The notes below the pieces were generated by a model. That model saw only the letters and a program-made list of their open reading frames with translations. It ran no database searches and was not told the origin of the DNA. The translations under genes and the position numbers were made by a program. From assembly GCF_026011715.1 (NCBI RefSeq), contig NZ_BRVM01000007.1, positions 1-57,553 of the forward strand: a DNA stretch of 57,553 bases, read 5' to 3'. Position 1 is the stretch's first letter, and each line of letters begins with the position of its first letter. Positions 18,131 through 28,754 of the stretch are shown in pieces. The DNA comes from Cytobacillus sp. NCCP-133 (GTDB taxonomy: Bacteria; Bacillota; Bacilli; Bacillales; Cytobacillaceae).

Positions 18131-19741
18131 TTATTTAAATTCTACAGTTGACAGTAAGTCAGATCCTGTTGGATGCGGCTTGAAGCCTGTAATATCTGCT
18201 TTACCCGCAAGGATTGGTCTAGAGTGAACAAGCGGAATCCAAGGAGCATCTTCTTTAATAATAACCTGAGCTTGTTTGTAAAGCTCTTCACGCTCTGCCT
18301 GATCTGCACTTGCTTGAGCTTTTACAAGCAATTCATGCACTTCAGGGTTTTTGTAGTAAGAATAGTTGTTAGAACCGATGCTGTCTTCATCAAGAAGAAC
18401 ATATAGGAAGTTGTCCGCATCACCGTTGTCGCCAGTCCATCCTAATAAGAATGTATCAGCTTCACCATTCTTTGCCTTATCCAGGTAAGTACCCCATTCA
18501 TAAGAAACGATTTTTGCTTTTACACCAATGGCATCAAAGTTGGCCTGAAGGGCTTCAGCCACTTTTTGTCCATCTGGCATATACGGTCTTGGAACAGGCA
18601 TTGCCCAAAGTTCCATCTCAAATCCATCTTCATATCCAGCTTCTTTTAATAGTTCCTTCGCCTTTTCAGGGTTGTATTCATAATCTACAACATCATCGTT
18701 GTAACCCGCTACAACTGGGGGCATCGGGTTTTTCGCAGGTTCTGCTGCACCTGCATAGAATGCATCAATTAAGGCTTTCTTATCAACTGCGTAATTTAGT
18801 GCCTGGCGGACTTTCTTATCTTTTAATGGTCCGCGAGTGCTTGTTAATCCAAGGTAAGCAACGTTTAACGTTGGACGCTCAAATACTTGAAGATCCGGAT
18901 TTCCTTCGATTTGGCCAACATCACTAAAGTTAACGCCATCGATTAAATCTACCTCGCCTGTAGTTAAAGCATTCAAACGGGCAGAGTTTTCAGGGATAAC
19001 ACGGAAGATTACTTGTTCAAGCTTTGGAAGACCTTCTTGCCAGTAATCTTCATTTTTCACGAGTGTAATGCGATCGTTCGCTTTGTATTCTTGGAATACA
19101 AATGGACCTGTGCCAACCGGGTTGTGAAGGAACTTTTCACCATGCTTCTCAATCGCAGCCGGACTTGCAATGCCAAATGGAGACATAGCCAGGTTCTTAA
19201 GGAATGGAGCAATTGGCTTGTTCAAAATAAACTCAACTGTGTAATCATCCACTGCTTTCACTTCAGAGATTTTGTCTCCGAACTGAGAATTATAGTAATA
19301 GAATTGCTCAGCGCTTCCAGCTTTCCATCTTTCAAAGTTGAAGACAACCGCTTCAGCGTTGAAATCTGTTCCATCATGGAATTTAACGCCTTCGCGAAGC
19401 TTTAATGTATGTTTCAAACCATCTTCGCTAGTTTCCCATTCAGTTGCAAGACCCGCTTCAATTTCTGTATCCTGCTCACCGAAGTTAATTAGTGTTTCAT
19501 AGATATTCTTTGTAACTTTGAAAGATTCACCTTCTGTTGTAATCGCCGGATCAAGTGAAGTCGAATCACCGCCGCGGCCAAATACCAATGTACCGCCTGA
19601 AGACGTTTCTTCTGTATCTGTGCCTTTCTCGTTATCATCTTCTTCCTTCGTTCCACTGCTAGAATTGCTGCTGCAGCCGGCAAGTGCCAGTGACAGAAGC
19701 ATAGCGACAATAAGGAACCAAATACCATTGCGCTTTCTCAT
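18131..19741 (-). CDS. dipeptide-type solute-binding lipoprotein (SBP_bac_5)
   Basis: A 536-aa extracytoplasmic binding protein tethered by a lipid: signal peptide with lipobox LALAGC, lipid-modified Cys23, then an acidic Ser/Thr/Glu linker to about residue 50. The body resembles E. coli DppA, with shared stretches such as GTGPF, NVAYLG, VRQALNYAVDK, PPVVAGYNDDV, LWAMPVPRPYMP and GWTGDNGDADNF. A di-/tripeptide ligand is therefore likely, though haem or glutathione binding cannot be excluded. AGGGGG precedes the ATG. It is the third gene of the operon (order D-F-A-B-C, as in the B. subtilis app operon). Confidence 0.9.
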   Translation of the reverse strand: MRKRNGIWFLIVAMLLSLALAGCSSNSSSGTKEEDDNEKGTDTEETSSGGTLVFGRGGDSTSLDPAITTEGESFKVTKNIYETLINFGEQDTEIEAGLATEWETSEDGLKHTLKLREGVKFHDGTDFNAEAVVFNFERWKAGSAEQFYYYNSQFGDKISEVKAVDDYTVEFILNKPIAPFLKNLAMSPFGIASPAAIEKHGEKFLHNPVGTGPFVFQEYKANDRITLVKNEDYWQEGLPKLEQVIFRVIPENSARLNALTTGEVDLIDGVNFSDVGQIEGNPDLQVFERPTLNVAYLGLTSTRGPLKDKKVRQALNYAVDKKALIDAFYAGAAEPAKNPMPPVVAGYNDDVVDYEYNPEKAKELLKEAGYEDGFEMELWAMPVPRPYMPDGQKVAEALQANFDAIGVKAKIVSYEWGTYLDKAKNGEADTFLLGWTGDNGDADNFLYVLLDEDSIGSNNYSYYKNPEVHELLVKAQASADQAEREELYKQAQVIIKEDAPWIPLVHSRPILAGKADITGFKPHPTGSDLLSTVEFK

Positions 19742-19820
19742 TGTTTTCCCCCTTTTTCCTTTTGCCTTAATAGGCTTTTTAACTATTTATCATCCATGCA
19801 GAGCTGCCGGCTTCTTAAGC

Positions 19821-20795
19821 TCATCTCGGGCTGTATAAGTGGCAGGCTGCAAAGTGACCTGGTTTAATTTCCTCCAGCTGAGGCCTTTCTGATTTACAAA
19901 TATCCATACAATCAATGCATCTAGTATGGAAAGCACATCCTGCTGGCGGATTCTGCGGGCTTGGAATATCCCCGGTTAAAAGTTCCCTGTCTTTCTTTAA
20001 AGTCGGATCAGGTACTGGAACTGCACCAAGCAATGCCTTTGTATACGGGTGCAGTGGTTTGTCATAGAGCTGATCGGCTGTTGTGATTTCTACAAGCCTT
20101 CCAAGATACATAACTCCAACTCTATCACTGATATGTTTAACTACCCCGAGATCGTGGGCAATGAAGATATAAGTTAACTGAAATTCCTTTTGGAGATCCT
20201 CCAGCAAATTCAGAACCTGGGATTGAATCGAAACATCCAGAGCTGAAACCGGCTCATCAGCAATAATCAGCTTTGGTTTGGTCATCAGTGCTCTTGCAAT
20301 TCCAATTCTCTGTCTTTGGCCTCCGCTGAATTGATGCGGATAACGTTTTGCATGGTAGCTGCTGAGGCCGACAACTTCGAGCATTTCCCTAACCCGCTGC
20401 CTGCGTTCTTCTTTATTGCCAATGCCATGGACGATTAACGGCTCTTCCAGGATCTGCTCAACGGTATGCCGGGGATTTAAAGAAGCAAAAGGATCCTGGA
20501 ACACCATCTGCATTTCCTTTCTCATTTTGCGCATTTCTCCAGAGTTTAAAGTTGTCAGATCTTTCCCCTCGAAGACTACTCTTCCATCGGTTGGCTCTAT
20601 CAATCGCATAAGCATTCTGCCTGTAGTAGATTTGCCGCAGCCTGATTCACCTACCAGACCTAGCGTTTCTCCTTTATTCACAAAGAAACTAATATCGTCA
20701 ACCGCTTTAACATCGCCTTGGTTTCTCCCAAAAAAACCGCCTGTTACCGGAAAATATTTTTTCAATTGATTAACTTCCAACAGCACTTCGTTCAT
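19821..20795 (-). CDS. dipeptide/oligopeptide ABC transporter ATPase (DppF/OppF type)
   Basis: A 324-aa ATPase with Walker A GESGCGKST, signature FSGGQRQRIGIARAL, Walker B KLIIADEPVSALD and switch His in FIAHDLGVVKHI. The C-terminal oligopeptide-type extension contains CAFHTRC and further cysteines, which in OppD/F proteins can bind an Fe-S cluster. AGGAGGTG lies 6 nt before the ATG, which sits 26 bp inside the end of the preceding ATPase gene, so the two are coupled. Confidence 0.93.
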   Translation of the reverse strand: MNEVLLEVNQLKKYFPVTGGFFGRNQGDVKAVDDISFFVNKGETLGLVGESGCGKSTTGRMLMRLIEPTDGRVVFEGKDLTTLNSGEMRKMRKEMQMVFQDPFASLNPRHTVEQILEEPLIVHGIGNKEERRQRVREMLEVVGLSSYHAKRYPHQFSGGQRQRIGIARALMTKPKLIIADEPVSALDVSIQSQVLNLLEDLQKEFQLTYIFIAHDLGVVKHISDRVGVMYLGRLVEITTADQLYDKPLHPYTKALLGAVPVPDPTLKKDRELLTGDIPSPQNPPAGCAFHTRCIDCMDICKSERPQLEEIKPGHFAACHLYSPR

Positions 20796-21786
20796 TTACT
20801 ACACCTCCTGACTCATGCAGGAAACAGCGTACTGTGTGCAGTTCTGCATTTTCAACATTGTAAAGTGGAGGGCTCTCCGCCAGGCAGAGATCGTGGGCGA
20901 ATTCGCAGCGAGCAGCAAAGCGGCAGCCTGTCTTGATGGACCCCGGTTTTGGAACATTTCCAGGAATGGAATATAAACGTTCCTTTTTTTCCCGTACATC
21001 TGGAACAGATTGAAGAAGGCCTTGTGTATAAGGGTGCTTTGGATTTTTAAAGATCTCCTCCACTGGCGCTTCCTCAACTATTTTTCCTGCGTACATGACA
21101 ATGACCCTTTCACATACTTCCGCAACTACCCCTAAGTCATGAGTGATCATAATGATAGCTGTATCCAATTTCTCATTAAGATCTTTCATTAGCGAAAGGA
21201 TCTGAGCCTGAATCGTCACATCCAATGCAGTCGTTGGTTCATCAGCAATCAAAAGCCGCGGGTGACAAGAAAGTGCCATAGCAATCATTACCCTCTGCCT
21301 CATCCCTCCGGATAGCTGATGGGGATATTCCTTCATAATCTGTTCTGCTCTTGGCAATCCAACAAGCTTAAGCATTTCAACAGCCTGCTGGAATGCAGCC
21401 TTTTTGTTTGCTTTTTTATGTATTTTGATGCCCTCTATCAGCTGATCTCCAATTGTAAATAACGGATTCAATGAAGTCATAGGCTCCTGAAAAATCATGG
21501 CCACTTCATTGCCTCTTATTTCACGCATTCTTTTTTCAGAAGCATTGACTAAGTTTTCTCCGTCCAATAGGATTTCGCCGCCAACAATTTTTCCTGGAGG
21601 CTGTGGAATCAGCTTCATAATGGATAGAGATGTTACACTCTTTCCGCAGCCAGACTCTCCAACAATCCCAAGAATCTCACCTTTATTAACCGAGAAGCTA
21701 ATACCGTCTACAGCCGGAACTTCTCCATCCGAAGAAAAAAAGGATGTCCTCAGCTGTTTAACATTTAAAACTGGAGCTTGAGTCAC
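20770..21786 (-). CDS. dipeptide/oligopeptide ABC transporter ATPase (DppD/OppD type)
   Basis: A 338-aa ATPase: Walker A GESGCGKSV, signature LSGGMRQRVMIAMAL, Walker B RLLIADEPTTALD, switch His TITHDLGVV-like, and the C-terminal cysteine-containing OppD/F extension (GCRFAARCEFAHDLC). GTG is the start, with AAAGGAG 7 nt upstream. First gene of the operon. A possible sigma-A promoter lies about 110-140 bp upstream (TAGACT, 17-bp spacer, TAGAAT on the minus strand). Confidence 0.93.
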   Translation of the reverse strand: MTQAPVLNVKQLRTSFFSSDGEVPAVDGISFSVNKGEILGIVGESGCGKSVTSLSIMKLIPQPPGKIVGGEILLDGENLVNASEKRMREIRGNEVAMIFQEPMTSLNPLFTIGDQLIEGIKIHKKANKKAAFQQAVEMLKLVGLPRAEQIMKEYPHQLSGGMRQRVMIAMALSCHPRLLIADEPTTALDVTIQAQILSLMKDLNEKLDTAIIMITHDLGVVAEVCERVIVMYAGKIVEEAPVEEIFKNPKHPYTQGLLQSVPDVREKKERLYSIPGNVPKPGSIKTGCRFAARCEFAHDLCLAESPPLYNVENAELHTVRCFLHESGGVVNERSAVGS

Positions 21787-22086
21787 ACGGATACTCCTTT
21801 CTTACGTCCGTTTCTATGAAATGGGACATTTTTAACAATTTTGGACCTTAGGTCACTATCTTTTTTCATTCTATAAAAAAAGGTGATTGAAGTCTACTCA
21901 TTTTTCTAAATTATTTAAATATAGTAAACATTATATATTTTTCTACACAATTCTGCATCTTTCGTCCTATGCAGATAATTGTTTTCTACTAATACCTATG
22001 AAAAAGTTGTATCTTAATGACAAGTTTTTTACTATTAAATTATTGTTAAGCTATAGTAATTTAACGCACTACTATAAAAAAGTACC
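21787..22086 (-). other. 300-bp AT-rich gap upstream of the dpp-type operon
   Basis: There is no gene. It separates the ygaD terminator from the GTG start of the first ATPase gene, and should hold the operon promoter. Two imperfect AATTTTCWGAAAATT-like sites (about 10 of 15 matches) occur near 21901-21955. That is too weak to claim CodY control, although peptide transporters of this type are CodY targets in B. subtilis. Confidence 0.35.
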
Positions 22087-22120
22087 TAAAAAGCCAGCCC
22101 TCTTGGAGCTGGCTTTTTTA
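22086..22120 (-). terminator. terminator after ygaD
   Basis: AAAAAGCCAGC, a 9-nt loop and GCTGGCTTTTTT form a symmetric hairpin directly after the ygaD stop. It could work on both strands. Confidence 0.8.
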
Positions 22121-22121
22121 C

Positions 22122-23870
22122 CTAGTGTTCAAGCTGCTGAACTTGAAAAAGCTTATAATAATTCCCCTGTTTTTCCATTAACTCTTCATGGCTTCCCGCT
22201 TCAGAAATTTCCCCATGTTCTACTAGAATAATCCGATCGGCATGGGTAATTGTAGAAAGACGATGGGCCACAATAAACGTCGTACGATCTTTTGCCAATT
22301 TTTCCAGTGCTTCCTGAATCAGATGCTCACTCTCAAGATCCAGGGCAGAAGTTGCTTCATCTAAAATAAGGATTGGCGGATTTTTCAAAAAAATTCTCGC
22401 AATGGCTATCCGCTGTTTCTGTCCGCCTGAAAGTTTAACACCGCGTTCGCCAACTTTTGTTTCATAACCCTCTGGCAAATTCATAATAAACTCATGAGCG
22501 TTGGCAGCCTTAGCTGCTTCAATCACTTCTGCATCTGTTGCCTCCGGATTTCCAAGAATAATATTCGTCTTTACCGATTCACTGAACAATATGTTATCCT
22601 GAAGCACCATTCCGATTTTATCGCGAAGGCTTCTGACTTGAAGCGATCGGATATCCTTGCCATCAAGCAGGATTCTGCCTTTATTTACATCATAGAAACG
22701 AGGAATCAGGCCAACTAATGAAGACTTGCCTCCTCCGCTCATTCCAACAAGAGCGATTGTCTCCCCTGCTTTTATATCGAGCGTAATATCCTTTAATACA
22801 GATAATTCTTTTTCATTGTATGAGAAGCTTACACTTTCAAATTGGATATGGCCTTTAACATTTTCACATTCAGTTGCATTAGGCGAATCATCTATATCAT
22901 ATTTCTCATCGATTAATTCAAATACACGATCCATTGATGCGATCGATTGAGTTAAAGTTGTCGATGAATTTACAAGTCTTCTAAGCGGGCTATACAGCCT
23001 TTCAATATAAGCTACAAACGCCATCATGACACCGAGTGAAATATCCCCCTGGATGACTTGATAGCCAGAATAGCCAATCACTAAAAGGGGAGAAATATCT
23101 GTGATCGTGTTAACCACTGCAAAAGCTTTTGCATTCCATTTTGTATTGTCTATCGCTTTGGTCAGGAAATTTTTGTTTTGGGCATCAAACTGGGTTTGCT
23201 CATAATCTTCAATGGCAAAACTTTTGACCACAGCCATTCCCTGCACTCGTTCATGCAAATATCCTTGAACTTCCGCCAAAGCCTGCGAGCGGGCTCTAGT
23301 CAGCCTTCTGAGATTCCCGAAAAAATACTTGACCGAAAAAGCGTAAAATGGAAATAGAAGAAGCGACACAATGGTTAAGGCAACATCCATATTCAGCATA
23401 ATCACAACAGCAATCAAAATGGTCGCCACATCTAACCAGAGGTTCATCAACCCTGTCACAACAAAGGTTTTGGTTTGTTCCACATCATTTATCACCCTTG
23501 AAATTACTTCCCCTGTCCGTGTATTTGCATAAAATTTGAAACTTAGCTTTTGTATGTGGGTAAAAAGCTTATCACGGATATCATATAGTATTTTACTTGC
23601 CACCCACTGGGCAAAGTACTGCCGATAATATTCAATGGGTGGGCGAACAATTAAAAATAGAGCGATCATGATGCCCATAACAATTACAAGCGTATTCGTT
23701 TTGTGGCTTTGGCTTATTGCCTCATTGCCGATAATGTCATCTATCACATATTTGATCAGAAGCGGAATTAATAGCGGTATGGCAAACTTAACAATGCCGA
23801 TTATGATGGTACCGATTATCTGAAGCCTATACGGCTTTACGAACTTTAAGTATCTTTTTATACTTCCCAA
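22122..23870 (-). CDS. ygaD: YgaD-like ABC exporter (fused permease-ATPase half-transporter)
   Basis: A 582-aa half-transporter: six membrane helices in the first 310 residues (type I exporter fold, with [15 protein letters not shown]), then a nucleotide-binding domain with Walker [10 protein letters not shown], signature [15 protein letters not shown], Walker [13 protein letters not shown] and switch His FIVAHRLST. All catalytic residues are canonical, so a homodimer should be active. I start at TTG 23868-23870, which has AGAGGGGGA upstream and gives [15 protein letters not shown]; a longer frame has no RBS. Synteny with ygaC and ygaE supports YgaD. Substrate unknown. Confidence 0.87.
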   Translation of the reverse strand: MGSIKRYLKFVKPYRLQIIGTIIIGIVKFAIPLLIPLLIKYVIDDIIGNEAISQSHKTNTLVIVMGIMIALFLIVRPPIEYYRQYFAQWVASKILYDIRDKLFTHIQKLSFKFYANTRTGEVISRVINDVEQTKTFVVTGLMNLWLDVATILIAVVIMLNMDVALTIVSLLLFPFYAFSVKYFFGNLRRLTRARSQALAEVQGYLHERVQGMAVVKSFAIEDYEQTQFDAQNKNFLTKAIDNTKWNAKAFAVVNTITDISPLLVIGYSGYQVIQGDISLGVMMAFVAYIERLYSPLRRLVNSSTTLTQSIASMDRVFELIDEKYDIDDSPNATECENVKGHIQFESVSFSYNEKELSVLKDITLDIKAGETIALVGMSGGGKSSLVGLIPRFYDVNKGRILLDGKDIRSLQVRSLRDKIGMVLQDNILFSESVKTNIILGNPEATDAEVIEAAKAANAHEFIMNLPEGYETKVGERGVKLSGGQKQRIAIARIFLKNPPILILDEATSALDLESEHLIQEALEKLAKDRTTFIVAHRLSTITHADRIILVEHGEISEAGSHEELMEKQGNYYKLFQVQQLEH

Positions 23871-23936
23871 CCGTTCCGTTCCCCCTCTATCTAAATCAGC
23901 AGTTTTGCTTTGATTGGCTGCTGCCAATTATGAAAG

Positions 23937-23968
23937 GACTGCTGTTTCCTAAACAGCAGTTTTTCTTA
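23937..23968 (+). terminator. hairpin with plus-strand U-run in front of ygaD
   Basis: ACTGCTGTTT, a CCT loop and AAACAGCAGT are followed by TTTTTC only on the plus strand. No plus-strand gene lies upstream of it. It might stop antisense transcription or fold in the ygaD leader. Confidence 0.4.
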
Positions 23969-24005
23969 AAATTACCCGTAATTCAGGCAAACATGCAGGA
24001 ATAAG

Positions 24006-24043
24006 GCAAAAATAAAAACCTGTTGACTCAAGGTCCAACAGGC
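24006..24043 (-). terminator. terminator after ygaC
   Basis: On the minus strand CCTGTTG (24036-24042), a 10-nt loop and CAACAGG (24019-24025) are followed by TTTTTATTTTT. Confidence 0.75.
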
Positions 24044-24067
24044 GTTTTCTCGGCACATTTACCATTT

Positions 24068-24598
24068 TTAGCGTCTGTAAGTTAAATAACGTTCATACCA
24101 TATATCAATAAAGTCTGGTGCAAAAGGGCCCTTTCTCTGACGAATCCAATGGATAAGCTGGTCCACATTGGATTTTAGTATACTGTCAATCACATCAGGA
24201 TAATTCATTTCCTGACGGTGCCGTTCATATTCATCTTCATCCAATAAATTAAACGTCATATCTGGAAAAACCTTAATATCCAGATCATAGTCAATATACT
24301 TTAACGCTTCTCCGTCAAAAATAAATGGAGAGCTAATATTGCAGTAATAATATACTCCATCCTCCCGAATCATTCCGATTACATTAAACCAGTACTGCGA
24401 ATGAAAATAGCAGATTGCCGGCTCTCTTGTAACCCATGTTCTTCCGTCAGATTCTGTTACAATTGTCCGGTCATTACCGCCAATTACTAAATTTTGTGTC
24501 CCTTTTAATACGGTTGTTTCCTCCCAGACGCGGTGGATATGCCCATTATGTTTATAGCTGTGAATTTGCATTGGTTCGCCTTCTATGGGTACCGCCAT
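24068..24598 (-). CDS. ygaC: YgaC-like nucleoside tri/diphosphate phosphatase (DUF402)
   Basis: A 176-aa protein nearly collinear with B. subtilis Yga[45 protein letters not shown] and [14 protein letters not shown]. The DUF402/NtdP family has a compact barrel that binds a divalent metal and hydrolyses nucleoside tri- and diphosphates. Family members are studied as phosphatases; the exact substrate here is inferred. The ATG at 24596-24598 gives exactly the family length; RBS GTAGGGA is weak. A 28-codon longer frame has no better RBS. Confidence 0.87.
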   Translation of the reverse strand: MAVPIEGEPMQIHSYKHNGHIHRVWEETTVLKGTQNLVIGGNDRTIVTESDGRTWVTREPAICYFHSQYWFNVIGMIREDGVYYYCNISSPFIFDGEALKYIDYDLDIKVFPDMTFNLLDEDEYERHRQEMNYPDVIDSILKSNVDQLIHWIRQRKGPFAPDFIDIWYERYLTYRR

Positions 24599-24787
24599 TT
24601 TTTTCCCTACTTTCCTATTCCGGAAGCTTTGCAACCTGTAAACATTTCTCAGCGCCTTTACATAAGCTCTCTCCATCATGCTAAAATTCTTTATTTAAAG
24701 CATGACTAATACAATTCATAGGCAAAAGGCAACAAAGTACGATTCCTGTTTTCTACTATTATAACGGTAAAAGGAAATTTTTAAAAC

Positions 24788-24816
24788 AAAAGAGCCATTG
24801 AAATGTATCAACGGCT
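24788..24816 (-). terminator. terminator after ygaB
   Basis: On the minus strand AGCCGTTGA, a 7-nt loop and TCAATGGCT (one A-C mismatch) are followed by CTTTTGTTTT. Confidence 0.6.
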
Positions 24817-24874
24817 GCCCCAAAAGGATATACTAGCTGAACTTGTAAGAGAATGATTGTTTTGATAATGATCA

Positions 24875-25126
24875 TTAAACGGTTACATTTACCTCCTGAT
24901 ATGAACGGATCACCTCTTCTGTCTGCTCTTCAAATACATGGTGGATTTCTTTCAGTTCAGCTTTCATCCTAGCAATTTCGTACTGCACACTTTCCAGTTC
25001 CGTCTCCTGCTGGATTGCTTTAAGTTCTTCCTCAATTTCCTGGCAGCGTTCTAATTCACTTTGCAAATACAAAAGCTTTTCCATCGTTTTCATTTGGTCT
25101 GATACCAGACTGTTAAAGTTTTTCAT
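24875..25126 (-). CDS. ygaB: YgaB-like coiled-coil protein
   Basis: An 83-aa, highly charged, heptad-patterned protein predicted to be one long coiled coil. The N-terminal third (QMKTMEKLLYLQSELERCQE) matches my recollection of B. subtilis YgaB, and the gene sits between ygaC and sspE as in that species. No enzyme motif or membrane segment. Function unknown; a structural or adaptor role is a guess. Confidence 0.75.
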   Translation of the reverse strand: MKNFNSLVSDQMKTMEKLLYLQSELERCQEIEEELKAIQQETELESVQYEIARMKAELKEIHHVFEEQTEEVIRSYQEVNVTV

Positions 25127-25298
25127 GATCGATTCACCGTCCCTTTGATATTCTAGTATGTATAATTCGCTGTTCCTCCCTTCAACCCTTTGACTACTTC
25201 TGTTGACTTAATGGAAGTTTTGTCGATTAGTATGTTAAGTTTGAACCAGCCACTTTATAATTTTTCCAACATGACTAATTGAGAAAGGAATAAGCTTG

Positions 25299-25514
25299 AT
25301 GAAATTGTATTGGTTCGCTATATTTTTCCTGTTTCTCCTATGGATTACAGCCTCAAATATTTACCTTGAACCTGTATGGTGGTCTATTTTATCGCCTGAC
25401 CGCTCCACACATACTTCTTTATTCGAACAAATTTCTTTCGTTAAAGTTATTTTATTCTGGATTGTTTTTTTGACCTTAAAATATGCTCTTCAAAAAATGA
25501 ACAAATCTGTTTAG
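25299..25514 (+). CDS. small two-helix membrane protein
   Basis: A 71-aa protein with hydrophobic segments at about residues 3-21 and 46-63 around a polar loop containing Trp and Pro. AGAAAGGAA lies 8 nt before the ATG. No family recognised. It converges with sspE across a shared terminator. Its clear RBS and a terminator right after it support a real gene. Confidence 0.6.
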   Translation: MKLYWFAIFFLFLLWITASNIYLEPVWWSILSPDRSTHTSLFEQISFVKVILFWIVFLTLKYALQKMNKSV

Positions 25515-25521
25515 AAAGCAA

Positions 25522-25562
25522 AAAAGAAACCGCCTATCCCAATCGAAGGCGGTTTCTTCTTT
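25522..25562 (+). terminator. bidirectional terminator between the small membrane protein gene and sspE
   Basis: GAAACCGCC (25526-25534) and GGCGGTTTC (25548-25556) pair across a 13-nt loop, with A-rich and T-rich flanks. Confidence 0.75.
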
Positions 25563-25581
25563 AAGTATGGTGCTAATTTAA

Positions 25582-25782
25582 TTAGCGGCTTTGACGGCCG
25601 GCGTTTTGACCCTTTTTAGCTTCAGCTTGCTGGTTTTGCTGTCTTACTTCTGCAGCATTCGTTTCGCTGGCAAATTCTGTACCGAATTGTCCTTGTCCAG
25701 CTTGGCCAGCTGATTGAGCGTTTTGCTGTCTTACTTCTTGAACGTTAGTTCCAGCTTGAGTTTGGTTTGGTTGTTTAGCCAT
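25582..25782 (-). CDS. sspE: gamma-type small acid-soluble spore protein
   Basis: A 66-aa protein rich in Gln, Asn and Ala with no Cys or Trp. It has a GPR-type protease site FGTEFASE and duplicated EVRQQN blocks, the hallmark of gamma-type SASP, which is degraded to supply amino acids during germination. Only one GPR site is present. The ATG at 25780-25782 has GGAGGTG upstream; a longer frame is unsupported. Forespore (sigma-G) expression is expected from the family, but I could not define a convincing promoter. Confidence 0.92.
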   Translation of the reverse strand: MAKQPNQTQAGTNVQEVRQQNAQSAGQAGQGQFGTEFASETNAAEVRQQNQQAEAKKGQNAGRQSR

Positions 25783-25869
25783 TGTAATCACCTCCACGCT
25801 CATTAATGTATCCCCGAGAGGAGCAAACTATCCAACTTTTTTGAAATCCAAAAATACCCAGTAAATAAA

Positions 25870-26622
<753 letters not shown>

Positions 26623-26789
26623 TCATTTCCTTTCTCAATATGTATTCCTAACCTGTTTAGATATTGATATCCCGGAATCAAGATAAAAAAATCCCTTACA
26701 CGTTTTTCATTTTAGCTTTTTCCATGTATAGATGGCAATTCAGATTATAACACTATCAGTAATTAATTGTGATGAAAGGAAGATTGCGT

Positions 26790-27014
26790 ATGTTTGTCGG
26801 CCGTGATATGACTGAACTTTCCATGATGCCAAAAAATGACTGGAAGGACAGTGAACTCGCATTTTATCATCATTCTTTCCAGCAGATTATGCCTTATTTA
26901 AATGCCGAAGGGCAAACCATTCACAGGGAAATTATTGAAGAAATTGAAAATAGAGGCGGTTTAAAGCGTCAGGAAGCTGACTATACCCACGGAACCCGTG
27001 TTAGCTACGATTAA
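26790..27014 (+). CDS. yfhS: YfhS-like small protein
   Basis: A 74-aa soluble protein (starts MFVGRDMTELSMMPKNDW, ends ADYTHGTRVSYD) that I match to the YfhS family by its THGTR tail and its location between fabL and mutY. AGGAAG lies 8 nt before the ATG at 26790. No known domain. B. subtilis yfhS is linked to sporulation-time expression in my memory, but that was not verified. A strong terminator follows. Confidence 0.65.
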   Translation: MFVGRDMTELSMMPKNDWKDSELAFYHHSFQQIMPYLNAEGQTIHREIIEEIENRGGLKRQEADYTHGTRVSYD

Positions 27015-27023
27015 ATATTTTTT

Positions 27024-27058
27024 TGGGGGGGCATCATGCAGCCCCCTTTTTTATTTTT
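27024..27058 (+). terminator. terminator after yfhS
   Basis: GGGGGGG (27025-27031), a short loop and CCCCC (27042-27046) are followed by TTTTTTATTTTT. The hairpin sits at the 3' edge of the convergent mutY gene. Confidence 0.75.
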
Positions 27059-28151
27059 CACTTTCCAAATATTGTTTGAACATTTTTTGATGGGAAACTG
27101 GAAAAGGATAAACTTCCATTTCATCCATGCTGACTAATTTTAGATCTGCCTTTTCCTTATTTAATGATTTAACTCTTCCTTTGTAAACATTAATGTTCCA
27201 AGTTAAATGCGAAAAAACATGCTCAATCTGCCCTGTCATTTCATCTATCTCAGCTTGTGCACCATATTGTGTGTGAAATGCACCCTTCATCTGCTCTTTT
27301 TCATTTATATAAGCCAGATTAATTTCTACCATAGGAAACTCCCATAGATTTGCAAGCAGGCCTTTTTCTGGCCTTTTATGAATAAGGATTCTTCCCTGGT
27401 CATCGGCAAGGACAGCTGCTGCCAGCTGCACATTTCGCTGTTTCTTTGTTTTCGTTTTTATGGGAAGTTCGTGCTGTGTCCCCTCATGTAATGCCGTACA
27501 ATGCTCTCGGACGGGACATAATAAGCAGGATGGCGAAGTCGGAGTACAAATTAAAGCGCCTAGCTCCATCAGCGCCTGATTGAAATGGGATGGATGTTCG
27601 TGTGAGATCAGCTTTCTTACAGCAGCTTCAAAAATTTTTCTTGATGAAGGCTTTGCAATATCATCCCAAATGGAGAGGATACGGGAAAGGACACGCATCA
27701 CATTGCCATCTACCGCCGGTTCAGGAATACCGTAGGCAATGCTTAAAATCGCTCCTGCCGTATAGGGCCCTACCCCTTTTAATGATGAAATTTCTTTTGG
27801 GCTGCTTGGAACTTTCCCGCCATATTTTTCATGGACCTCCCGGACAGCTGCCTGCAGGTTCCTTGCCCTGGAATAATAGCCTAAGCCTTCCCAGGCCTTT
27901 AATACCTTCTCTTCATCAGCTTCAGAAAGAGCTTTTATTGTCGGGAACTGCTTAATAAAGCGATGAAAATAAGGAATAACGGTATCCACTCGTGTTTGCT
28001 GAAGCATGATTTCCGAAACCCAAACCTTGTAAGGATCCTGGTCTTTTCTCCAGGGAAGGTCCCTTTGCTCGGCTTCAAACCAGCTGAGCAAAGCATCCTG
28101 AAACATATTTATATCCATTGACTCAATCGTATTTTGACTTACATTTTTCAA
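27051..28151 (-). CDS. mutY: A/G-specific adenine DNA glycosylase
   Basis: A 366-aa enzyme that removes adenine mispaired with 8-oxoguanine. In order: catalytic Glu in [13 protein letters not shown], helix-hairpin-helix [12 protein letters not shown], catalytic Asp in AVDGNVMRV, the 4Fe-4S loop [17 protein letters not shown] (C-X6-C-X2-C-X5-C), and a C-terminal NUDIX-like 8-oxoG recognition domain with the FSH loop (HVFSHLTW). All key residues are intact. The start is TTG with AGGAGG 8 nt upstream. It corresponds to yfhQ of B. subtilis. Confidence 0.95.
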   Translation of the reverse strand: MKNVSQNTIESMDINMFQDALLSWFEAEQRDLPWRKDQDPYKVWVSEIMLQQTRVDTVIPYFHRFIKQFPTIKALSEADEEKVLKAWEGLGYYSRARNLQAAVREVHEKYGGKVPSSPKEISSLKGVGPYTAGAILSIAYGIPEPAVDGNVMRVLSRILSIWDDIAKPSSRKIFEAAVRKLISHEHPSHFNQALMELGALICTPTSPSCLLCPVREHCTALHEGTQHELPIKTKTKKQRNVQLAAAVLADDQGRILIHKRPEKGLLANLWEFPMVEINLAYINEKEQMKGAFHTQYGAQAEIDEMTGQIEHVFSHLTWNINVYKGRVKSLNKEKADLKLVSMDEMEVYPFPVSHQKMFKQYLESEK

Positions 28152-28196
28152 TTTTTGCTCCTCCTGATGTTAAACTATCGGAAATATGGGAATATA

Positions 28197-28508
28197 TTAG
28201 TACAGTTGCTTTTTTAAAGCCCAGCAATCCATTTTAGCCAATCCACCGGATATAATGGGATCCAAGCTGCCAAATACATTGTGCTTTGCAGATTTGCGAA
28301 GTTTTTTCAGCGCAAAATAATGGGACTCTGTTGGGACATTAAAAGATTCTATAATCTTATAAGATCCAGCAGCATATTGGGAAACCTTGATATCTGCTGC
28401 ATCATAGGAAGGCAGCATTTCAATAATCTTATCCATTACAGCCTGATACTGAGAAAGTGAACAGCCTTTGACTTCATATTGCACAATCATTTGAACATTT
28501 TGTTTCAT
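28197..28508 (-). CDS. conserved-looking 103-aa protein, function unknown
   Basis: It begins MKQNVQMIVQYEVKGCSLSQ and has an alternating strand/helix pattern that might form a ferredoxin-like alpha/beta sandwich (NIPSNAP- or Dabb-like), which is an inference from pattern only. Two cysteines; no signal or membrane segment. GGAG lies 12 nt before the ATG, with AGG closer. It is upstream of mutY on the same strand with a 45-nt gap, so possibly co-transcribed. Not recognised as a B. subtilis gene. Confidence 0.6.
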   Translation of the reverse strand: MKQNVQMIVQYEVKGCSLSQYQAVMDKIIEMLPSYDAADIKVSQYAAGSYKIIESFNVPTESHYFALKKLRKSAKHNVFGSLDPIISGGLAKMDCWALKKQLY

Positions 28509-28576
28509 TACCTAAGCAACTCCTTTAAAGGTACCCATAATTAGCTGTTATGACAAGAAATTTGTTGATACACTTA

Positions 28577-28705
28577 AGAAAAGCGCAAGGCGCCTTGCCC
28601 ACCCCCGACAAGCACAAGACGAGCCTCACGGAAAGGCGTTTTTTAGCAGGATTGGCTTGTGACCTCAAGGCTTGCGCTAGAAGTTATCGACGTTCAAAGT
28701 TATAA
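28577..28705 (+). repeat. dispersed structured repeat, copy C
   Basis: The longest member of the repeat family. AGCGCAAG near the start pairs with CTTGCGCT (28671-28678), and internal pairs CACAAG/CTTGTG and GCC/GGC suggest a multi-stem cruciform or RNA. It sits in the divergent intergenic region between the 28508 and 28755 starts, just before the yfhP ribosome-binding site. Confidence 0.7.
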
Positions 28706-28754
28706 CTCTTTATGTCTTTTTATAATAACCCTGAAGGAAGGAGGTCCTGTCCGC

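Noticed and set aside
18451..18927. 158-codon plus-strand frame inside the dipeptide-binding-protein gene
   Set aside because: Composition is rich in His, Leu and Gln with no family resemblance; it is antisense to a clear lipoprotein gene.
21900..21956. CodY boxes upstream of the dpp-type operon
   Set aside because: The best alignments to AATTTTCWGAAAATT reach only about 10 of 15 positions, which is expected by chance in AT-rich DNA.
25788..25856. Sigma-G promoter for sspE
   Set aside because: No pair of elements fitting the forespore consensus at suitable spacing could be fixed by eye.
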